A DNA stretch of 64,000 bases from Arthrobacter sp042667405 (lineage in GTDB: Bacteria > Actinomycetota > Actinomycetes > Actinomycetales > Micrococcaceae): positions 144,546 through 208,545 of the forward strand of contig NZ_JBHVAL010000006.1 of NCBI RefSeq assembly GCF_042667405.1, read 5' to 3'. The position numbers were made by a program, and so were the translations under genes. Below the pieces are notes generated by a model, which saw only the letters and a program-made list of their open reading frames with translations, searched no databases and was not told the DNA's origin. Each line of letters opens with the position of its first letter. Position 1 is the stretch's first letter. Positions 1 through 7,612 of the stretch are shown piece after piece.

Positions 1-45
1 CGATCCTTTGACCAGGAACCGCCAGCGCTGTCGTGGTCGAGGAAT

Positions 46-59
46 GTACAACGTTGTAC
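46..59. promoter_or_regulatory. Palindromic LacI-family operator, site 1
   Basis: GTACAACGTTGTAC is a perfect 14-bp palindrome with the central CG typical of LacI/GalR operators. A near-identical copy lies 128 bp downstream (centre to centre), and both precede the LacI-type gene starting at 300. That the regulator binds here, and that it also controls a divergent gene beyond the left edge, is inference. Confidence 0.75.
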
Positions 60-172
60 CTATAACGCAAAAAAGAAGGCCGGGTAGCGGCTTGTGGCGT
101 GGCGTTCCGGCATCATCCCAGGCTGCTTCGCGGGGCAGCGCTTTTGATCTTTGTGGGGTGGATCACTGATTG

Positions 173-188
173 GGTACAACGTTGAACC
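173..188. promoter_or_regulatory. Palindromic LacI-family operator, site 2
   Basis: GGTACAACGTTGAACC is a 16-bp palindrome with one mismatched pair (T/A at one arm). It shares the core ACAACGTTG with site 1. It lies about 110 bp upstream of the lacI-type start, suited to autoregulation or to looping with the first site. Confidence 0.72.
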
Positions 189-299
189 TCATGCTAAAAC
201 GGACCATATTGGACCGTCAAGGAAATGACGGAAACTGCGTCACAGCTATGATCTAGGCAGTGCCCCTGACGGAGATACTGCGGGGTGGGAAGGACGCGG

Positions 300-1334
300 A
301 TGACTGTGAATCCGACGATTCATGACGTCGCCCGGGCGGCAGGGGTTTCCATCAAGACGGTGTCGAATGTACTCAACGACAACCCGAAGGTCGGGCCCGA
401 AACCCGGCTCAGGGTCAGGCGTCTCGTCGAGGAAATGGGGTACCGGCCCAACCTCTCGGCCCGCGGACTGCGCTCAGGCAGGACCGGGGTGATCGGTCTC
501 GCAGTTCCATCCCTCCGTGAGATGTACTTCGCCGAACTAGCCGACTCAGTAATACGTGCTGCCGCCAAACGCGGTCTGCGCGTGGTCATTGAGCAGACCA
601 ACGGCGATCGTGATTTGGAGATCGCCACACTCTCGGGTGGGCAGATGCGCTTCATCGACGGGCTGCTTTTCAGTCCGGCAGCCATTGGCCAGCAGGATGT
701 GGACGTCTTGACCACCAGTGATCCCTTGGTCCTGCTCGGCGAAAGGATTTTCGGCGGACCCACGGACCACGTGACCATGCACAACACATCCTCTGCCCGG
801 GCCGCCGTCGAGCACTTGCTGGACATCGGCCGGACCAGGATCGCCCTGATTGGGGCACCTGACCAACCGGCCGACGAGGCGAGCTCGGCAAACCTGCGCG
901 AGCGCGGCTACCGCCATGCACTCGAACATGCAGGCATCGACATCGATCCGCGGCTTGTGGTCAGGGGCGGGACCTGGATCCGCGAAACAGGAGTGGCCGG
1001 TATCCGAAGGCTCCGCGAAAGCAACGTGGAATTCGACGCCGTTTTCGCCCTCAACGACACCCTCGCTTTGGGTGCGCTGCGGGCATTGGCCCAGGACGGA
1101 CTGCGTGTCCCGGAGGACGTAGCTGTCATGGGGTTCGACAACCTTGATGAAGGCCGTTTTTCGCTTCCCTCCCTGACCAGTGTTGATCCGGGCAGGGACG
1201 AGATTGCCGAAACCGCGGTGACTCTGCTTGTGAACCGGATCCAGGAAAAGGACGGCAAAGCAGCACCCAAAACCGTCAAGTCCAGCTTCAGTATTGTTCG
1301 CCGGGAATCTACGGGATTTGCGGACACCCCCTAG
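300..1334 (+). CDS. LacI/GalR-family transcriptional regulator
   Basis: A 344-residue DNA-binding repressor of the LacI family. The N-terminus has the classic helix-turn-helix (IHDVARAAGVSIKTVSNVLN), followed by the hinge and a periplasmic-binding-protein-like effector domain containing the ALNDTLALGALRAL and GFDN signatures. I chose ATG 300 over GTG 285 because GGGAAGGA ends six bases before it. Two matching operators lie upstream. The stop overlaps the convergent GH26 stop in the same CTAG. LacI proteins usually sense sugars; the ligand cannot be read here, but a neighbouring glycoside hydrolase or a gene left of the window is a likely target. Confidence 0.93.
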   Translation: MTVNPTIHDVARAAGVSIKTVSNVLNDNPKVGPETRLRVRRLVEEMGYRPNLSARGLRSGRTGVIGLAVPSLREMYFAELADSVIRAAAKRGLRVVIEQTNGDRDLEIATLSGGQMRFIDGLLFSPAAIGQQDVDVLTTSDPLVLLGERIFGGPTDHVTMHNTSSARAAVEHLLDIGRTRIALIGAPDQPADEASSANLRERGYRHALEHAGIDIDPRLVVRGGTWIRETGVAGIRRLRESNVEFDAVFALNDTLALGALRALAQDGLRVPEDVAVMGFDNLDEGRFSLPSLTSVDPGRDEIAETAVTLLVNRIQEKDGKAAPKTVKSSFSIVRRESTGFADTP

Positions 1335-2590
1335 CGGCACGCCTCCAAATCCTCGCCGTACCGCAACCAGTCCGGCAGGTCCTGAGTCAGCGCGTCCCGG
1401 ATGGCGGGCGATCCAGCGCTCCTCCAGTCGACGTCGTCGTTAATTTCGATCTCGTACTTTTTCCACTCGAACCAGTTGATCATTTTCAGCTGCGGATACT
1501 TTTGATGGGTTTCGGCGGAGAAGACCTGGCGCCACCAGGTACGCTTGACGTCCAGTTCCGAGGCGCCGTTGCGGGCGGGCGTGAAGATCGCCGCTGTCTC
1601 CGGGATGGCCACCGGACGGTCATGGTCCACGCCGTACACCTGGTAGAAATCGGGAACCGGACTGTCGTTACCGGCCGTGCCGTTGTACGTTCCAGTGAGC
1701 ATCGCCAGGAATTTGCCGGGCTCGGCTATATCGTTGTTGCCCCAAGGGCGCTGGTTCCCCCAGTGATACAGCGAGACTCCCACCCAATCCACAGCGTCAT
1801 CCCCGGGATAGTAGGGCGCGTAGGTGTCATCGGCCATGGTGAGGGTGCCGTCGTGGTCGGTGTCCAGAGCGGCGAAATCCGGCGTGCCGGGACGGGCCGC
1901 GTACTGCCCGCCGGTGAACGGATAGCCGCCCCCGTAGTTCGGCGCCCACATCATGGAGGTGCCCGGCGCCTTGGTATGCACTGCAGCGGCCACTTTGCGG
2001 AAAACTTCTACGTAATGGATCGGCTGCTGGCCCCAGGCGTACCAGGAACCGTTCATCTCGTGGGCAAAGCGTACGACGACGGGCGTCCCCTGATCGTTGA
2101 CGGCACGTAAGTCGGTGGCCAGCTTGTCGATGACTTCATCACTCATGGTCGCCAGGCCGCCGTGCGGCTCGAGGGTCAGGAGCAGCACGCCACCCGTGGT
2201 GCGGACCTGTGTGACGGCGTTGGTGGTGTGCGACCATGTTTCGTCGTCGTACGGGATATCGGAGAACTGCACCACCACCGCAGGATTGTGGCCCAAATTG
2301 GCAGTGTGCTCTGCAAGGGTCTCTGAGTCCCAGTCCAAGTTGACGCCCATGAGCACGCCGTCCTTGGGGATGATCGATGCCGCATCACTGGCTTTGCACA
2401 GTGATAGAGCCTGGACGATGGGGACCACCTCTTTGGAAGCGAAACCGAGTCCGGTGGCTGCCAAGGCCGTCACCAGCAAGGGAGCCAGCAGGCTCGCGCG
2501 CCTGCGTTTACGGTTGGGATGGCCGGCGAAGGTCGGAGGCGTTGCTTTCTGCCGGGACGGGCTCGGCATCATTGTGGATGTCCGGGCCAT
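1331..2590 (-). CDS. Secreted or membrane-anchored GH26 glycoside hydrolase
   Basis: A 419-residue glycoside hydrolase of family 26 (beta-mannanase/lichenase group). RFAHEMNGSWYAWG (about residues 174-187) carries the acid/base Glu178, and IPETAA carries the nucleophile Glu331. An Arg/Lys-rich stretch at 25-32 precedes a hydrophobic segment (33-50), so it is exported or anchored. DTDHDG at 243-248 looks like a Ca-binding loop. ATG 2590 is chosen because it starts one base after the STAS stop; a longer form could start at 2644. It ends the GT2-STAS-GH26 operon. In such loci GH26 enzymes usually trim or release a beta-glucan; mannan specificity cannot be excluded. Confidence 0.88.
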   Translation of the reverse strand: MARTSTMMPSPSRQKATPPTFAGHPNRKRRRASLLAPLLVTALAATGLGFASKEVVPIVQALSLCKASDAASIIPKDGVLMGVNLDWDSETLAEHTANLGHNPAVVVQFSDIPYDDETWSHTTNAVTQVRTTGGVLLLTLEPHGGLATMSDEVIDKLATDLRAVNDQGTPVVVRFAHEMNGSWYAWGQQPIHYVEVFRKVAAAVHTKAPGTSMMWAPNYGGGYPFTGGQYAARPGTPDFAALDTDHDGTLTMADDTYAPYYPGDDAVDWVGVSLYHWGNQRPWGNNDIAEPGKFLAMLTGTYNGTAGNDSPVPDFYQVYGVDHDRPVAIPETAAIFTPARNGASELDVKRTWWRQVFSAETHQKYPQLKMINWFEWKKYEIEINDDVDWRSAGSPAIRDALTQDLPDWLRYGEDLEACR

Positions 2591-2591
2591 G

Positions 2592-3029
2592 TCAGCCCCA
2601 ACCAAAGGTGCGATGCCGGCGAGTGAAAAGATTGCGCACATCAAACCGGGGTGTCAGGCGACGCGCACGCATTGGTGTCCGGACGCCGTCGACGGCTTCC
2701 TCCCGGCTTCCATAGATGCGGGCGACCTGCCCAAGATGGGCCTGGAGCCGGGTGTCTTCAAGTGCCGTGGAACTGCCGAAAAGCCGGGGATCTCCACCGC
2801 GGGCCCGCAGGAGGTGCAACACCTCCAAGAGCCCGACGACGCCGGAAGCGCCAACGCTGCTGAGTGCGGTCACGTCCAGCAGGACAAGGACGGGACCGTC
2901 GGTTGCGGCCTTGGCGGAGTCGTAGCGGATGGCCAGGACAGTTGCTGCGTCCAGGGCGCCATCGAGGGTCAGGTCGAGTGATTTCAGAGACGTGGGCGTG
3001 CTGTTTGAGACATGGGAAAGCGTGGACAG
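2592..3029 (-). CDS. STAS-domain protein (anti-sigma factor antagonist-like)
   Basis: A 145-residue STAS-fold protein. The core VLVLLDVTALSSVGASGVVG fits the beta-strand plus Ser-containing loop of SpoIIAA-type antagonists, and a basic C-terminal tail follows. No ATG, GTG or TTG lies in frame at the right place. The best start is CTG 3029, eight bases after AAGGAG (3038-3043), which is unusual. It lies between the GT2 and GH26 genes, 56 bases after the GT2 stop and one base before the GH26 ATG, so translation is probably coupled. No partner kinase or sigma factor is nearby; a role in controlling the synthase is only a guess. Confidence 0.72.
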   Translation of the reverse strand: MSTLSHVSNSTPTSLKSLDLTLDGALDAATVLAIRYDSAKAATDGPVLVLLDVTALSSVGASGVVGLLEVLHLLRARGGDPRLFGSSTALEDTRLQAHLGQVARIYGSREEAVDGVRTPMRARRLTPRFDVRNLFTRRHRTFGWG

Positions 3030-3085
3030 GGTGGTCGCTCCTTGCTGGGGGATGGAACGGCGTTTTATTTGTGGGGTATGTCTGG

Positions 3086-4981
3086 TCAGCGCCTGGTGGC
3101 AGGCGGGGCGAGCGAATCTGTGCCAAGGGCGTTGGTGAGTTCGGCGGGGATCGGCATGGGATCCACTTCTTCCTCTCCTGGTCCGCGGTACCGGGCGGCG
3201 CCGATGACTACGCTGAGCAGGGCAAGGTCCAAGGCCACCCAGGCGAGGGTGATGAACGTGGGATAAAGGGGGGCCGCACCAGTAGCCGCGCGGGCTATGC
3301 CCACCCCGGAGGAAACGATCAGGACGGCCATCGCCAGCAGTTGGAGCCGGACGTGGCGGAAGCCGTGGCCTGCCGCTTGCTTGCTCTTGGCCGTGACGGA
3401 GAACGTCAAGTGCTTGCCCAGGAAGACCGCCGCAGCACCCGAGCAGGTGGCAGCAATCCAGGTGGGAAACAGTGCGAAGGACCATTGCTGGCCACGCCAA
3501 AGACCCCGTGAGCCTTTGCCTGCAACCTGGAACAGCAACTGGCATGAGACGAAGAACGGCAGGAACAGGCAGAAGAACACCACGGGACTTGCCGTGAGGG
3601 GGTACGTGCCGGCAATCAGGAAAACCACCGGGGCGGCGATGTAGCTCAGGGCCGCGAAGCCGTTGAGGTAGCTGGTCATGGTGCCCAAGTACATGAGCCG
3701 TTGTGCCAGGGTCAGCCCGCGCAGGAACAGCGGGTTGTCGTTGAAAAATACCTGCATGGTCCCCGCTGCCCACCGGTGCCTCTGCGAGAGCATGGTGGAC
3801 ACGTCCTCCGGGGCCAGCCCGTGGACCAGGACCTCGTGGTGGTACACGCTGCCCCAGCCCATGGCGTGAAGGTGCATGGCCGTGGCCATGTCCTCCGTGA
3901 TGGTGGTGGTGTCCATCGGATGAATGGCCAAAGCCTGGTCGGTATGGGCAACGTCCACGGATTCCAGGACCGCGTCCAGTTCCGGCACGACGTCCTCCAT
4001 GGCATCCGGAACAGCCAACGCGGCCGTATGGAAAGAGACCCTGAGCTCGAACGTGATTTCCGCCAGCACATCACCCCGGCGAAGCTGTTGTTCCGCCCGG
4101 GTGATCGCCGTCAGGGCTTGTTCCACCACCGGCATCGCAGCTGGATGCCGACGACCCAGTTCACCCAACAGGTCCTGCAGCCGCGAGCGGCCGCGGCGCA
4201 ACGCACTCCAGGTGTGCTCGGTGGCGGTCCGGGTATAGCGTGTCAGGCCCAAGGCCATGAGGGCTTCCCTGCGCAGGACGGCGTTGGAACCGCAGAAGAA
4301 CGCAGCATCCCACCCGTCCTTGCCCTGCTGGATGGGACCGTAGAACAGTTCGGCCTGGCTGCCCAGGGGATCACGGTCCGGAACATTCCAGAAATGTTGC
4401 GGGGTCTGGACGAAGGCCACTTCCTCGGCGTCGAAGTAGCCAAGGACGCGGTCAAGGAACCGGGGCTCCGGGACCTGGTCGGCATCCAGGATGGCAACGA
4501 ATTCACCCGTGGTCATGGACAGGGCGTTGTTGACGTTTCCGGCCTTCGCGAACCTCTGCCGGCCGTCCCACTCGGGACCCCGGGTGATATAGCCGACGCC
4601 GATCTGCCGGGCCGCGCTCGCGAACGCGTCGCGGTTTCCGTCGTCGAGGATCCACGTTTGGTGGGGGTATTCCATGTCCCGGGCCGCGATGGCGGTCTTG
4701 AGGACGAGCTCGAGGGGTTCGTTGTAGGTGGCTATGAACACGTCCACGGTCCTGCCCGGCAGGGCAGGCGGGGGCGGTGGCCGCCGTCGTGCATTCCACA
4801 TGGTGGCGGCGTAGAGCGCCGACTCGCCCAGGCTGTATGTCTCTGCTGCAACAAGCGGCAGGGAGATCCACCACGCATCCCACGCAACGGTCCCTGACCA
4901 GCGCCAACTGATGTAGACCAATCCAAACGACACCACCAGGACCGCAAGGATCCTGACCAAAATTTGCTGGCGAATGCCCAT
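3086..4981 (-). CDS. BcsA-like processive beta-glycosyltransferase (GT2)
   Basis: A 631-residue membrane GT2 polysaccharide synthase. Two N-terminal transmembrane helices (about 7-28 and 34-60) precede a cytosolic GT-A domain with ATYNE (84-88), DDGN (113-116), DAD (166-168), TED (362-364) and QRHRW (400-404), the full set for a processive cellulose or mixed-linkage-glucan type synthase. Several C-terminal helices follow. There is no PilZ domain. DAD to TED spans nearly 200 residues, about twice the usual distance, because of a helical insert at about 245-350. It is the first gene of the operon with STAS and GH26 and is divergent from a GH16 glucanase. The polymer is unknown. Confidence 0.9.
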   Translation of the reverse strand: MGIRQQILVRILAVLVVSFGLVYISWRWSGTVAWDAWWISLPLVAAETYSLGESALYAATMWNARRRPPPPPALPGRTVDVFIATYNEPLELVLKTAIAARDMEYPHQTWILDDGNRDAFASAARQIGVGYITRGPEWDGRQRFAKAGNVNNALSMTTGEFVAILDADQVPEPRFLDRVLGYFDAEEVAFVQTPQHFWNVPDRDPLGSQAELFYGPIQQGKDGWDAAFFCGSNAVLRREALMALGLTRYTRTATEHTWSALRRGRSRLQDLLGELGRRHPAAMPVVEQALTAITRAEQQLRRGDVLAEITFELRVSFHTAALAVPDAMEDVVPELDAVLESVDVAHTDQALAIHPMDTTTITEDMATAMHLHAMGWGSVYHHEVLVHGLAPEDVSTMLSQRHRWAAGTMQVFFNDNPLFLRGLTLAQRLMYLGTMTSYLNGFAALSYIAAPVVFLIAGTYPLTASPVVFFCLFLPFFVSCQLLFQVAGKGSRGLWRGQQWSFALFPTWIAATCSGAAAVFLGKHLTFSVTAKSKQAAGHGFRHVRLQLLAMAVLIVSSGVGIARAATGAAPLYPTFITLAWVALDLALLSVVIGAARYRGPGEEEVDPMPIPAELTNALGTDSLAPPATRR

Positions 4982-5270
4982 ATTTAGCCTCCGGTAACTG
5001 CTGGGGAAAAGGCAAAGGCGCGACAGCGTGTCCTGACGCCTTCACGGCGAAAGTTGGGAGGACACGGCTGAGGCGCCTGGAGCATGCATCGTCGATGCTC
5101 AGAGGAAGGAATCCAGTTGCGAACGGAAGTTCCTTATCCCACTTTCTCCCGCCTGCGTTTCGTCGTCGTTACAGGCTTGCTAAGTGCTTTCGCGTTGATT
5201 ATTTCCTTCCAGTGACGTTTCGCGTGTCCCACCCAATGGCCCTTGCGCGCCGGATGCAAAGGCGGTCAGA

Positions 5271-6536
5271 GTGGCAGTCATGAAGCGAAGACTCACGCCC
5301 TGGGTGATGGTCATCGTCGGATTTACCCTCATGGGGACACTCATCGCCCCCGAGCCACCGGCGCTGGCAGCAACCGGCATGCCCGCTCCCGGTGCACTGG
5401 TATGGAGCGATGAATTCAACGGGCCTGCCGGGACCGCCCCGGACAACAGCAAGTGGGTTCATGACGTTGGCGGCTCAGGCTGGGGCAACGGAGAGTTGCA
5501 GTACTACACCGGCAGTACGCGGAACGCCGCCATGGATGGGAAGGGAAACCTGGCCATCACCGCACGCCGGGAAAACCCCGATGGCTACACCTGCCACTAC
5601 GGACCATGCCAGTACACCTCCGCCCGCCTCACAACAGCGGGGAAGTTCAGCCGGACCCAGGGCCGCTTCGAAGCCCGTCTCAAGCTGCCCAAGGGACAAG
5701 GAATGTGGCCTGCCTTCTGGATGCTGGGTGACAACGTCTTCACCGATGGTTGGCCCAACAGCGGCGAAATCGACATCATGGAGAACATCGGCAAAGAACC
5801 CGGAACCGTCTGGGGGAGCATCCACGGCCCGGGCTATTCCGGCGCCAACGCGGCCAATGGCAGCTACACCCTGCCCAACAGAAAGGCCTTGGGCGATGCG
5901 TTCCACACCTACACCGTGGACTGGGGCCCTGACTCCATCACCTGGTACATCGACGGCATCGCTTACTCACGAAAGAGCGCGGTCGCCGTTTCCGGCACGT
6001 GGGCCTTCGACCACGATTTCTTCCTTCTCCTGAACCTTGCCGTCGGTGGCTTTTGGCCAGGCGCTCCGGATTCAGGGACGGTGTTTCCGCAGTCGCTCCT
6101 GGTGGACTACGTCCGCGTGTACGACCTTGCGCCGTCGCCACCTGACACAGCGGCTTCTGTGCGGATCCAGGGCTATGCCGGCAAGTGCATTGACATCGCC
6201 GGACGCCAGGCAATTGACGGTTCCCAACTGCAATTGTGGGATTGCAACGCCGCGGCCTCCGAGCAATGGACTTTCGCCAGCAACGGAACCATTCGATCAT
6301 TGGGCAAATGCATGGATGTCGCCTGGGGTTCCACTGCCAATGGCGCGCGCATTCAGCTGGCTACGTGCAACGGAAACGCGGCCCAACAATTCGTGCTGAC
6401 CTCCACCGGAGATTTGGTAAATCCGCAGTCCAACAAATGCGTGGATGTGGCGGATTGGGGGTCCGTGAATGGTTCACGTCTGCAATTATGGGATTGCGCC
6501 GGTTCCGCCAACCAGAAATGGTGGCGGATGGCGTAG
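5271..6536 (+). CDS. Secreted GH16 beta-glucanase with C-terminal ricin-type lectin domain
   Basis: A 421-residue secreted enzyme. A signal peptide (residues 1-34, cleavage near ALAA-T) is followed by a GH16 domain with the catalytic motif GEIDIMENIG (Glu166, Asp168, Glu171), typical of laminarinase/lichenase enzymes acting on beta-1,3 or mixed-linkage glucans. Residues 295-421 form a beta-trefoil ricin-B domain with three QLQLWDC-like repeats for carbohydrate binding. GTG 5271 has AAAGG eight bases upstream; ATG 5280 is the alternative. It is divergent from the glycosyltransferase operon, with 289 bases between them, and probably acts on the same or a related polymer. Confidence 0.92.
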   Translation: MAVMKRRLTPWVMVIVGFTLMGTLIAPEPPALAATGMPAPGALVWSDEFNGPAGTAPDNSKWVHDVGGSGWGNGELQYYTGSTRNAAMDGKGNLAITARRENPDGYTCHYGPCQYTSARLTTAGKFSRTQGRFEARLKLPKGQGMWPAFWMLGDNVFTDGWPNSGEIDIMENIGKEPGTVWGSIHGPGYSGANAANGSYTLPNRKALGDAFHTYTVDWGPDSITWYIDGIAYSRKSAVAVSGTWAFDHDFFLLLNLAVGGFWPGAPDSGTVFPQSLLVDYVRVYDLAPSPPDTAASVRIQGYAGKCIDIAGRQAIDGSQLQLWDCNAAASEQWTFASNGTIRSLGKCMDVAWGSTANGARIQLATCNGNAAQQFVLTSTGDLVNPQSNKCVDVADWGSVNGSRLQLWDCAGSANQKWWRMA

Positions 6537-6778
6537 AAAAAGCGTCCGACGGCGGCGCGCAGCAAGTGCGGGTCCGGCGACTGTTGCTGGGGCGGCTGGG
6601 GAGCTTCCTGGAGTAGTCGGCGGGACCTTGCGCCGGGCGCGCGTCGCCGTCGCGGCGGTTACCGCTGTGCCCGGCCGGGCCGGAGATCACTCACCCGGCC
6701 GGGCCGCGGTTTCGAACGGGCCGTTGCAGCTGCAGGGGTCGTTGCAGCTACGGAGGCCGGCTCAGCTGCGTGGCCGTT

Positions 6779-7612
6779 TCAGCTCGGGGCCGGCTGGCAG
6801 CGCGGGCAGAAGTAGATATCGCGTTCTTCCGTGCCGTCGGGTCCCGCGAGCAGCCCGCGCCGGATCGTGGCTCCGCAGCGTCTGCACGGTTGGCGCTCCC
6901 GTCCGTATACCCAGTAACCGGGGCGCAGGGCACGTGGACCCAGCGTGGTCCGGCGTCCCGGGCCGAGGTTTTCGCCCAAAAGGCGTTTGGCATCCCGGAC
7001 GATCTTTGTCAGATCAGGGACGTCACCCACTGGCAGGGCAGGATGAACGCCGGACAAGAAGCATGAGTCGCAGCGGTAGATGTTGCCGATCCCGGCAAGT
7101 TTCCGCTGATCCAGCAGGGCGAACCCAACAGTAACGTCCGGCTCTGCCTTCAGCCTGCGCAGCGTCTCCTCTTCGTCCCAGTCCGGTCCAAGGAGATCCG
7201 GTCCGAGGTGTCCAACGATCTTGTCTTCCTCCGCTGTGGGCACTACTTCAAGGATGCCCAGGGAGAACCCCACAGCATCAGCAGTTGCTGTGCGAAGGAC
7301 ACAGCGGGCCGTGTGCCCGGGCTTGGTCCAACGGCCCCCCGGCGGATAGATCATCCAGTTGCCCTCCATCTTGAGGTGCGAGTGGATGGTCAGCGCACGG
7401 GGTTTCCGGCTGGCTCCGGGCCCGGTGTCCTCCGGACCGGTCAAGCGCATGAGCAGGTGCTTGCCCCTGGGAACCACCTCGGCCATGGTCCAGCCCGCGA
7501 GATTCAGTGTGGCGAAGCGGGGTACGCGGAAGTCGGAAGCTGTGATGACCTGGCCTGCCAAGGCCTCGTGCAGTCTGTGGGCAGCCCGCCAGATGGAATC
7601 GCCTTCAGGCAC
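6779..7612 (-). CDS. nei: Formamidopyrimidine/endonuclease VIII-family DNA glycosylase (Nei)
   Basis: A 277-residue base-excision-repair glycosylase/AP lyase. After removal of the initiator, the N-terminus is PEGDSI, giving the catalytic Pro2 and Glu3. PRGKHLLMRL carries the conserved Lys. The H2TH region (ALLDQRKLAGIGNIYRCD) and a C-terminal zinc finger with paired CxxC motifs complete the fold. The GTG start at 7612 is fixed by the PEGD requirement and AAGGGA ten bases upstream. It overlaps the end of lhr by 8 bases, so the two are translated together. Nei next to Lhr is a known actinobacterial arrangement, also found in mycobacteria. Confidence 0.93.
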   Translation of the reverse strand: MPEGDSIWRAAHRLHEALAGQVITASDFRVPRFATLNLAGWTMAEVVPRGKHLLMRLTGPEDTGPGASRKPRALTIHSHLKMEGNWMIYPPGGRWTKPGHTARCVLRTATADAVGFSLGILEVVPTAEEDKIVGHLGPDLLGPDWDEEETLRRLKAEPDVTVGFALLDQRKLAGIGNIYRCDSCFLSGVHPALPVGDVPDLTKIVRDAKRLLGENLGPGRRTTLGPRALRPGYWVYGRERQPCRRCGATIRRGLLAGPDGTEERDIYFCPRCQPAPS

